A DNA stretch of 64,000 bases from Mycolicibacterium rutilum (GTDB taxonomy: Bacteria; Actinomycetota; Actinomycetes; Mycobacteriales; Mycobacteriaceae). Both the position numbers and the translations under genes were made by a program. The notes beneath the pieces were generated by a model that ran no database searches, had not been told where the DNA came from, and was given only the letters and a program-made list of their open reading frames with translations. The DNA lies in contig NZ_LT629971.1 of assembly GCF_900108565.1 (NCBI RefSeq), positions 1,302,001 to 1,366,000 of the forward strand, written 5' to 3'. This document shows, one piece after another, positions 57,358 through 64,000 of the stretch (position 1 is its first letter; every line of letters begins with the position of its first letter).

Positions 57358-59505
57358 CTACTCGGTCTCCAGCAAGTTGTCCCACGCCCGCCTGATCGAC
57401 GAAGTCGGCACCGTCCGCGGTGCGATGCTGCGCACGGGATGGGCGCGTTCCTGGGCAGCTTCCGCCTCGGCATGATCGATACGCGACTGTTCGACCCGTT
57501 GTGCCGCAGCAGCCGTCTTGCGGCGATCCGCTTTCGATTTTGCCGACGTGAGTTCGCCGAGTTCGTTGATGATCAGTTGGGTTGTCAATCCGCGCTTGAA
57601 CACATGGTTGCCGCCGCGGCGCCTGATCTTCCGACAGAGCTCGTCGAGGATGACGTCGGTCATCGGTGCGTCAGCTTTACTACGGCCGACCCATTCGATG
57701 GGCTCGATCCTGTCGGTGGATTCGTCATGAAACCATATGCGCGACAGATCGTTTGGATCGTAGAAGAACGGTGCGGCCCGGTCCCTTTCGCGAAATCGGC
57801 CCACCTCGACGTAGCGCAACGGCTCGAAGACAAGCGGGTTTTCGTATCGGAGGTTGGAGAATTCGACTCCCGCTGGTCCGATGGTGCCCCACTTGATCGG
57901 TAGGAACTGGTAGATCAGGTCGTGCCGCTGGGGGACGTCGATACGACCCGTGGCTTCGACCATGACGTCCCATAGGTCGAGTGGACACATCTTGGCGGCC
58001 TCGACGCCCGGCTGAATGAGACCGTCGTGTCCGTGTCTGTGGTAATCAAGCGCAATGAACTTTCGCAGGTGTAGTTGCAGTTCGCGAGCCGTCAACAGCG
58101 GCTCATCGGCGACGAGTCGCCCCCGCTCAGACACGTTCCGCCCCTTGTAGCCCGGAATCTGCTGCAAGCCACGTTGGATCGTCTCATGCCACCGCTCGAC
58201 CTGCGGGTTGTCGGTGGGGTTTCCCGGGCGGCTGAGCAACAGGTCGATCTGAAGGTCGCGCAGAAGTGCACGGAAGTGCACGCTCGTGAAGATCGCGGCG
58301 TTGTCGCAATGAATCGCATCCGGCATCACAGACGGGATGGGGTGCTCGCCCTGCAACGTGTCGAAGTCGACCTCCAAGTCTTGACGCCACACCTTGACCA
58401 CCGCACTCGAAAGGTCGACCGTTTCAGGCAGGCCGACCCATCTCCAATCGCTGACGGTCGTGCCTGCGACGAGCATCGAGAACGGCCTGCAGACGTCATA
58501 GAGGAGTAGTCCCGCTTCGAAGCCATTCGCGCTCATCGGGACCACCCGGAGCGCCAGGACCACGCGTGTGGCGACGTCGATAGCGGTGATGATCTCAACG
58601 CTGAGCGGCCTACCGTTGAAGGTGTCGTATACGAGATTGTCGGCTCGCGTGACATCAATCGCTACCACTTGGCCGGGCCGAACGCCTGGGTATTGTGTTG
58701 AACCTGAGGCTGTTTGCAGCTTCTTTGTACGCTGCGACCTGGTGGTCTCACCTCTCTGGTGCTTCAAGTTCGAGAGGAACTTCTGCGTCGTGCGCTGCGG
58801 CGCGTGGTAGTCGTCAATGCCTGCGTTACGGAGCTTGACCAGCACTCGTCTGTGCATCTCTTGGATCGCCAGATTCGATTTATCACCGTCCAGAGTCGCG
58901 AACTCTTCCTCAGCGATCGCGCGGTAGCGCGGATCGATGACTTCCCACGACAGGCTCTTGCGGATGTGCCGCCCATCGATCAATCCGAGCAGTCCCTTCT
59001 GCCTCCAGCTTCGCACCCAGTTTCTGATGGTGCTCTCGTTCGTCCCGACCGACGTCAGCTCGCCGTCTCGCAAGCGGCGCTGGACCTTACGGTCATTTCG
59101 ACCCTCCTGAATGAGGACCGACGCCATTGCTACGGCCCGCTTCGACTCGGATACGCCAAACCCTGGACCGAACGGAGGGTATGGTTCGCCGGGTCGTCTG
59201 AGTTCAGGATGACCATCGCGGTATCCAGTCACGATCTCGAGAACAATTTCGAGTTTGTTGAGCGCGCGTTCGCGGGCTTTGTCGTCGAGGCTGTCCCAGA
59301 GCGGTCGGAGAGTCCGAGCGACGGCAACCGGCCGGCCATCGACGATATTCTGCACGAGCGGAAGATCGTTCCAGTCCCTATGCCGAATGTTGTTGAGACA
59401 GTCGCGAAGATCGACACCCGTAGGGTCGAAACGAACGACGAGCTCCGCACCCGTCTCCGTGAGCACCCGCGCTCCCTCGTAGAGAAATGTCCGGCCGGCG
59501 TTCAT
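57358..59505 (-). CDS. tnsB: TnsB/TniA-type DDE transposase
   Basis: From the ATG that overlaps the tnsA stop (ATGA) the protein is 715 residues. After helix-turn-helix regions (STIRNWVRSWRQKGLLGLID near 180) comes the rve/DDE core: Asp in VVAIDVTRADN, Asp in IHCDNAAIF and Glu in NPQVERWHETIQRGL. A Mu-type beta-barrel and a C-terminal tail that should contact TnsC follow. It is an intact catalytic subunit. Confidence 0.9.
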   Translation of the reverse strand: MNAGRTFLYEGARVLTETGAELVVRFDPTGVDLRDCLNNIRHRDWNDLPLVQNIVDGRPVAVARTLRPLWDSLDDKARERALNKLEIVLEIVTGYRDGHPELRRPGEPYPPFGPGFGVSESKRAVAMASVLIQEGRNDRKVQRRLRDGELTSVGTNESTIRNWVRSWRQKGLLGLIDGRHIRKSLSWEVIDPRYRAIAEEEFATLDGDKSNLAIQEMHRRVLVKLRNAGIDDYHAPQRTTQKFLSNLKHQRGETTRSQRTKKLQTASGSTQYPGVRPGQVVAIDVTRADNLVYDTFNGRPLSVEIITAIDVATRVVLALRVVPMSANGFEAGLLLYDVCRPFSMLVAGTTVSDWRWVGLPETVDLSSAVVKVWRQDLEVDFDTLQGEHPIPSVMPDAIHCDNAAIFTSVHFRALLRDLQIDLLLSRPGNPTDNPQVERWHETIQRGLQQIPGYKGRNVSERGRLVADEPLLTARELQLHLRKFIALDYHRHGHDGLIQPGVEAAKMCPLDLWDVMVEATGRIDVPQRHDLIYQFLPIKWGTIGPAGVEFSNLRYENPLVFEPLRYVEVGRFRERDRAAPFFYDPNDLSRIWFHDESTDRIEPIEWVGRSKADAPMTDVILDELCRKIRRRGGNHVFKRGLTTQLIINELGELTSAKSKADRRKTAAAAQRVEQSRIDHAEAEAAQERAHPVRSIAPRTVPTSSIRRAWDNLLETE

Positions 59506-60263
59506 CGCAATACTTCGACAGATAGGCGCACAGACGTGTCCAGCCCCCACTGGCACGTCGTGTCGATACTCAAAGCCCCCTTCCAAACCATATGCCAAAC
59601 AGACGATTTCAGTTCACCGCAGCCGTCGTCCGCGTCAAACAACGCTCCGAGGGTTGCTTCGTGACCGGAGACGAGGTCAACAATCTGGCGTTCATGAAAT
59701 TGCAACCATGATGGCTCTCTTCTAAACCCGTTCAGCCACATGAGATTCAGCCGCTCAGCTTGAGCCATTTCGCCGAACACCTCATAGCGCCATCCCACAG
59801 CAGCGCACGCGTGCTCTGTGATGCGGCTCTGGGCCCTGAACTCGTCGTCCTGCTTTTCGGGTGCGCGTACGTCCCAGATAGTCACGCGCCCCTCGACATC
59901 AACGGTTAGAAGGTCGGGAGTGTGACGTCCAGGCAAACCTCTCCACGCGAGCCGGAATGGCTGCGAGACCATCCAGGCGACACGCGGGTCTCTGTCGAGT
60001 CTCCGGAAGAGGTCGTGCTCCAGTCCGGATTCGAGATGCACGCTCGCACCGTTAGTCATGGAGTGAGCCGTCACGGGTATATGGCGGCTGAAGGTGGACG
60101 AGACAATCCTTCGCATTGGTTCGAGACTGTGCACCGGCGGCGAGCTACTCCGCTGCCACATCCACACGATTTCGGTGCCCTGCAGCCTGAACGTCCACGT
60201 AAGCCCTGGCGCGCGCAATGCCAAGGCGTCAAGGAGATCGTCTTCATCGTCACTCGAAGGCAT
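59502..60263 (-). CDS. tnsA: TnsA-like endonuclease subunit
   Basis: The 253-residue protein has the TnsA nuclease plan: Glu in HLESGLEHDLF, Asp in RHTPDLLTVD, and IWDVRAPEK at the third motif, where Arg stands for the usual Lys of (D/E)xK. The DxRP-like form is what I recall for actinobacterial TnsA-like subunits, so it may still be active. With TnsB it would allow cut-and-paste transposition. It overlaps tnsB by four bases. Confidence 0.82.
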   Translation of the reverse strand: MPSSDDEDDLLDALALRAPGLTWTFRLQGTEIVWMWQRSSSPPVHSLEPMRRIVSSTFSRHIPVTAHSMTNGASVHLESGLEHDLFRRLDRDPRVAWMVSQPFRLAWRGLPGRHTPDLLTVDVEGRVTIWDVRAPEKQDDEFRAQSRITEHACAAVGWRYEVFGEMAQAERLNLMWLNGFRREPSWLQFHERQIVDLVSGHEATLGALFDADDGCGELKSSVWHMVWKGALSIDTTCQWGLDTSVRLSVEVLR

Positions 60264-60429
60264 GGTTCGGACCTTTTCGTCGGTTCCCGCGCGCCAAGAA
60301 GGACAAGCCCCCGCGCGAGACCAGCGCGGACTATCTTACGTGGTCAAGACGACGGTGAATAGCACAAGTTGATTCTGCGAGGGTGTTGAAATGCGCTCTA
60401 GCCCAACCGATCTTCTAGTTTACGGGTAG

Positions 60430-62034
60430 CTATGTTAGGTCCGCGACACCAATTATTTTGAGCGGCGGATGCCACTCTACAGGCTCGTCGATCCCGAGGC
60501 GACGTAGATGCACCAGCGCCTGGTCTGGTTGCTGGGGCGCCGTCCGCGGCAGCGTTTCGTCGGCGGATTCGCCCCTGATCCTGAGCCAGTCCTGCCACTC
60601 GAGCCGAGCCGAGTAGACCAACTTCCTCCGACGCGCGTAGTCGATTTCTGAACCCTGAGTTACGAGATAGTCGCTCAGACTGATTAGCGTTCTGCATATA
60701 GAGTTCCAGCGCGGCAACGAATAGAGGAGCTCGAGTTGTTCATTCACGGTGCGGTGGGACGGGCGCGCAGACAACAGTTTCTCTGCACCACCGATCGTGA
60801 TATTGCTGCCGACGATGAGCGTGGCGATCGATAGCGCGCGCCTCATATCCGCATCTACTGACGTATCCGCGAGCAGCTTCTCGCACCAGGTTGGCCACAT
60901 CAATGCGGGTAGTGTCGCCGCGAAGCTCCAGTCATCGAGATAACTGCGCCGTGGGGCTTCGGGCGCTGGAGTTGCCGCGCGGTAGCGGAGTTCGCCCTGC
61001 GCTCCAAGCTGTTGCCTACTCGCCTTAATCGTGATCGCCGCAGCTAGCGCATCGTCGGTGCGACACCAGAGCAACTCGGTCTGGCGGGCTTTGGCGTCTT
61101 GGCTGTCTACCAGCCACCGAAGCCGGCTCGCTGATTCCTCAATGGTTTCGGCGCCTAAGACCTTGACAGCAACGGTTATCCCCACGGCGGCCTCAACGGT
61201 CCGCATCGATGGGTACGAATTCACCGCACTTCGTCCACGGCTCGGATTCGGTTCCGCGGAAAGTTCATCGAATGTGAATCCGCCTCCCAGTCTTGCTGCG
61301 GTTGCCAAGCCGTGGCGTGCCGCGAAGTTGATCGTTCGATTGGCCAGACTCCGGACCGCTTCCAGTGACTCACGACGCGATCGCGCCTGACGCGCAAGCA
61401 CTCCGCCGCTCGGGCGGGCTCCGCTGAGAATCTTACCGATGAAGCGTTGCGCAACAACGACGTCGTGCTCGCTCCCAACCGCAGGGGTGGGCACCGACGT
61501 GAGATCGCAGCCGCACCGACATTTGGTCGGCATCGGAATGCTTGTGTAGTTCTGCCGACGCCGCTGATCCTCTCCACAACTCGGACATTGAGCAGCCAGC
61601 AACCGGCCGTGGGTTGTGCATGCGAATGACCAGCCCAACCGCCACACGAGCCGCCATCTGCCGCTCGACTCGTGTAGGCACTCGGGACAGAACCTCGACC
61701 CCGGTAACACGCCGAACGGGAATGTGCGGTCGGGTTCGTGTGAATCGGTGAGGACGGGCAGACCTTTGACGGCGTAGTCGTCGAGTGTCATCGTTGCGAT
61801 GTCTTCGGCCGGGGTGCCCGTTAACACTTGAAGAGAGTCCAACTGGTACTGCGGCAGCCACCAAATCCATTGCGGCTTCGCGGCTATCGGTAGATGCAAT
61901 TGGCGAGATACATCGCCGAGCGTAACTCCCATCACAGCCGCCGTCGCATCCAACCATGAATCGATGCACTCCCCTGACGCAGGCTTGACCCGCACAGGCA
62001 AGAGAGCGGCGGTCACCATTAGCCGGATCCCCAT
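60430..62034 (-). CDS. tniQ: TniQ/TnsD-like target selector (second copy)
   Basis: The 534-residue protein has an N-terminal TniQ domain (LPVRVKPASGECIDSWLDA), zinc-finger Cys motifs (FCPECL, CPSCG, CRCG) and a long helical C-terminal part, closer to TnsD than the first copy. TnsD proteins bind a fixed chromosomal attachment site. The gene leads the tniQ-tnsA-tnsB-tnsC operon. A degenerate CTACTAGTAG site lies 84 bases upstream. Confidence 0.85.
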   Translation of the reverse strand: MGIRLMVTAALLPVRVKPASGECIDSWLDATAAVMGVTLGDVSRQLHLPIAAKPQWIWWLPQYQLDSLQVLTGTPAEDIATMTLDDYAVKGLPVLTDSHEPDRTFPFGVLPGSRFCPECLHESSGRWRLVWRLGWSFACTTHGRLLAAQCPSCGEDQRRRQNYTSIPMPTKCRCGCDLTSVPTPAVGSEHDVVVAQRFIGKILSGARPSGGVLARQARSRRESLEAVRSLANRTINFAARHGLATAARLGGGFTFDELSAEPNPSRGRSAVNSYPSMRTVEAAVGITVAVKVLGAETIEESASRLRWLVDSQDAKARQTELLWCRTDDALAAAITIKASRQQLGAQGELRYRAATPAPEAPRRSYLDDWSFAATLPALMWPTWCEKLLADTSVDADMRRALSIATLIVGSNITIGGAEKLLSARPSHRTVNEQLELLYSLPRWNSICRTLISLSDYLVTQGSEIDYARRRKLVYSARLEWQDWLRIRGESADETLPRTAPQQPDQALVHLRRLGIDEPVEWHPPLKIIGVADLT

Positions 62035-62117
62035 CTTGTGGCTCGATCCGGAAGGAGCCAGTCTGCTCGTAGCCGACTGCGCATACTTCAGGAAGCCACG
62101 TGCGGAGCGACGTGTCC

Positions 62118-62133
62118 GCCCTACTAGTGGTGC
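62118..62133. promoter_or_regulatory. CTACTAGTAG-like site (copy C, degenerate)
   Basis: GCCCTACTAGTGGTGC matches 12 of 15 aligned bases of copy B in the same orientation. It lies upstream of the second tniQ gene. Confidence 0.5.
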
Positions 62134-62211
62134 TGCGATCGCGCCGGTCTCAGCTAGGAACTATGGCGTCGCCGACTCGAGTGCGGCGAGGGCATTATCG
62201 CTATACGTTGA

Positions 62212-62466
62212 CCCCGGTACGTTTACATCCACGAGCTGGGTGAGTTCGGACTGATCGAAGTAACCGACCCGGTCTCGAACCGCAAACGCAGCCGCATCCA
62301 AGCGGGACAGAAGGGCGAGAAACCCCCTGAGCCCTATGAGATTTCGGTGTCGATGTTCAATGGTATGCCGTCCACCGACGCCCGATTCGATCTCTCGAAG
62401 TTCAACATGCCGGCCACCGACCGCGTGGTGTTCAACCTCACCTTTCAAGCGCCACGGTTCAGATAG
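62212..62466 (+). pseudogene. 3' fragment of a truncated gene
   Basis: A good coding frame of 84 codons begins just after a stop (62209-62211) with no start codon. It reads VYIHELGEFGLIEV, then PYEISVSMFNGMPS and FNLTFQAPRFR to a TAG. It looks like the C-terminal part of a larger protein of unknown family, cut at its 5' side near 62212-62226, perhaps by insertion of the element. Confidence 0.55.
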
Positions 62467-62480
62467 CACAACGGGGGAGG

Positions 62481-62757
62481 GTGAAAATCGGCCCCGGCGC
62501 GCCATGGGTAGCACGATCCAATGCCGCGCAATTGCTCGATATGGTGTTGGCAGCATATGGCTCTAAAGCCATACTTGTGGACATGGACGTCGACGGACCC
62601 TCGAGTTCTTCGACTGGCTGGACCGCACCGAAGACAAGGCCCGAAACGGGGACGAACCCCCAGACGGCTACTGGCCCGCGCAGTTGACGCGCTCAAACAA
62701 CTGCGAACGCTCGAACAGGCACCGACCGAAGACACACCCGACCTAAGAGGAGTATGA
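62481..62757 (+). pseudogene. frameshifted small gene
   Basis: Three frames in turn look coding: from GTG 62481 (QLLDMVLAAYGSKAILVDMD), then LEFFDWLDRTEDKARNGDE in another frame, then ARAVDALKQLRTLEQ in a third, to a stop at 62757. It is best explained as one gene with two frameshifts. Family unknown. Confidence 0.45.
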
Positions 62758-62791
62758 CAATCGAAGATTCGCCGGGCGCACAGCCCACCCC

Positions 62792-62980
62792 TTCGATCGC
62801 GAAATCGCCTTCCGCTTGATCTGCTTCTGGTTTCTACCGCACAGCACCACCGTCGTAGTTGCGCTCTTCGCCGCCGACAAAGCCCGCATGGGCGACGTCT
62901 TCTACAACAGCGTCGGAAGCCGGGCCGACGCCGCAATATCCATATGGCTTCACGAAACCAAGGAGGACCACGATGAGTGA
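62792..62980 (+). pseudogene. truncated RelE/HigB-like toxin
   Basis: The frame from about 62792 reads FDREIAFRLICFWFLPHS and then VVVALFAADKARMGDVFY, ending in TGA that overlaps the antitoxin start by eight bases. It resembles the last two thirds of a RelE/HigB-type toxin. A well-placed ATG with AAGAGGAG (62754) is in another frame, so a frameshift has broken the 5' part. Confidence 0.5.
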
Positions 62981-63326
62981 TGAAGGCAAGACGTTCCGTC
63001 GGATGAACAACAGGATCGACGAGCTGGTCGCAGATCCCCTCATCGCGGACAACGTGCGCAGCTACGCGGCTGAACGCGAAAACGTAAACCGGGTCTACGC
63101 CGAAGGTCTGGCCGACATCCGCCGCGCAGGAAACCTTACGCAACAACAGATCGCGGAGGCCTTGAGCACCGACCAAGGCACCGTGTCACGCATCGAGCGA
63201 CGCCACGACCTTCTCCTATCGACGCTGCGCGACTATCTCAAAGCCGCAGGCATCGAGCATTCACGAATCGTCGTAGAACGCGACGGAGTCGAAATCAGCA
63301 TCGACCTCGACACTTTCGCCCAGTAG
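62973..63326 (+). CDS. HigA/XRE-type antitoxin
   Basis: The 117-residue protein has a helical N-terminal region and an XRE domain (about 45-100): VYAEGLADIRRAGNLTQQQI and STDQGTVSRIERRHD. Its start overlaps the toxin remnant (ATGAGTGA), the usual order for toxin-first TA pairs. AAGGAGGA precedes the ATG. Since the toxin is broken, the antitoxin may now be orphaned. Confidence 0.82.
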   Translation: MSDEGKTFRRMNNRIDELVADPLIADNVRSYAAERENVNRVYAEGLADIRRAGNLTQQQIAEALSTDQGTVSRIERRHDLLLSTLRDYLKAAGIEHSRIVVERDGVEISIDLDTFAQ

Positions 63327-63391
63327 TAAGAGACCACGACCTGCTTCAACTTGGCCAGCCTAGAGGTCGTCGACGATCAACGAGCGCGACA

Positions 63392-64000
63392 TCAGCCACA
63401 AGGTGTCGGGATTGCCGTCGACGAGGTGCGCTCCTCGTCCGTGTTGGCGGCCTGGGCGGCCTCTCGTATGGCCAAACGCCGCAAAGCCGCTCGTTCGTTC
63501 ATGTCGGCCCTCGCAGTCGGACCCCGAAGCACGCGTCCATCTTCGAGGACGATCCAGCCTGAAACCACCAACCACGGCAGGCTCTTGAGCACATCCGCCT
63601 CGCCGCGAAAGATTCGCTGCACTCGAGCATTTCGGAGGAAATCCGCAAACTCTTTGATGGTCGGGTTGTGTTTGTGCTTGTACCTAAACCTTGCGACCGC
63701 GCCAGCAACACGACGGCCCATGTCACGCGGCTGTCTAACTCGCAGCTTTTGTCCGGGTGATGCCAGGTAGGTTGGCCCAACGCGAAGCGACCGCGGCTCG
63801 TCCGAGTAGGCCAGCCAGCCGCGACCGGCAGCGCGCGCCATCAATGCCTCCATTCGCGGGTGCAAGCCGGGAAGCCTCTCTTGTTCAAGGAAATTCAACA
63901 CGTCCGGTGAGTCGAAGACTTCCCTCCAGGAGGGGGCGGCAGCGCCCGAGCACCAACGCAGATAGAGCAGGTCACCGACAACTCGACCGAATCGATCGAC
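63392..64000 (-). CDS. hypothetical protein, 5' end outside the window
   Basis: The frame is open from the right window edge (reading VDRFGRVVGDLLYLRW, then PSWREVFDSPDVLNFLEQE) to a TGA at 63392, giving 202 residues of a longer protein. The middle has KHKHNPTIKEFADFLRNARVQ and the C-terminus is helical. I do not recognise it. An internal GTG at 63901 is unlikely to be the start, because coding continues upstream. Confidence 0.65.
   Translation of the reverse strand, partial: VDRFGRVVGDLLYLRWCSGAAAPSWREVFDSPDVLNFLEQERLPGLHPRMEALMARAAGRGWLAYSDEPRSLRVGPTYLASPGQKLRVRQPRDMGRRVAGAVARFRYKHKHNPTIKEFADFLRNARVQRIFRGEADVLKSLPWLVVSGWIVLEDGRVLRGPTARADMNERAALRRLAIREAAQAANTDEERTSSTAIPTPCG

Overview
The window looks like accessory DNA of a high-GC actinobacterium, most likely a Mycobacterium or close relative. 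It may be a plasmid or a genomic island. The reasons are the GC-rich coding with many GTG/TTG starts, the mycobacterial set of L,D-transpeptidases, NlpC/P60 hydrolases, an LpqS-like protein and a CcdA, and the stacked metal and sulfur resistance modules. I found no rRNA, tRNA or CRISPR array.

Layout. 1-6 kb: a His-tailed membrane protein, a secreted Cys/Met/His-rich protein, a DUF1326 protein and a rhodanese lipoprotein around CsoR-type operators, a PLP enzyme with an MFS exporter, and an LpqS-like protein. 6-14.8 kb: a DUF4396 protein with CsoR-type sites, an L,D-transpeptidase, an NlpC/P60 hydrolase, a response regulator with a degenerate receiver, an M56 peptidase, a complete two-component system and a DUF305 lipoprotein. 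15-18.5 kb: amidohydrolase, sterol-desaturase-like protein and a divergent AraC regulator. 18.9-25.4 kb: a beta-lactamase-like protein, a cadmium module (CadD, P1B ATPase, CmtR-like ArsR), two methyltransferases and a cyclase-YHS fusion. 25.4-28.3 kb: a persulfide module (CstB-like, TauE, CstR-like). 28.4-52.2 kb: an envelope, copper and respiration block with HxxEE protein, two thiol-redox proteins, CopD-CtaG, CcdA, three L,D-transpeptidases, a second cyclase-YHS gene with a P1B-4 ATPase, oxidase subunits I and III, M23 and NlpC/P60 peptidases, a BlaI/M56 pair, DUF305, CtaG and CopC. 52.2-54.2 kb: small antitoxin-like genes and a diverged duplication. 54.2-62.2 kb: a Tn7-like transposition module (two TniQ, TnsA, TnsB, TnsC) with an XRE regulator. 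62.2-64 kb: gene remnants, a toxin-antitoxin relic and one partial gene.

How it may work together. The most striking pattern is one recurring promoter dyad, core CTACGTA with CTAC/GTAG arms. It sits upstream of at least 15 genes, including three of four L,D-transpeptidases, both NlpC/P60 hydrolases, the M23 peptidase, the beta-lactamase-like gene, oxidase subunits I and III, CcdA, two thioredoxin-fold proteins, CopC and DUF305. It resembles a BlaI/MecI operator, and the window encodes one BlaI with its M56 partner. I infer a single envelope-stress regulon that remodels peptidoglycan to 3-3 crosslinks and switches in alternative oxidase subunits with copper and thiol maturation factors. A second layer of CsoR-type sites controls sulfur and metal genes. 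Whether the Tn7-like machinery mobilises this block cannot be decided from the window.
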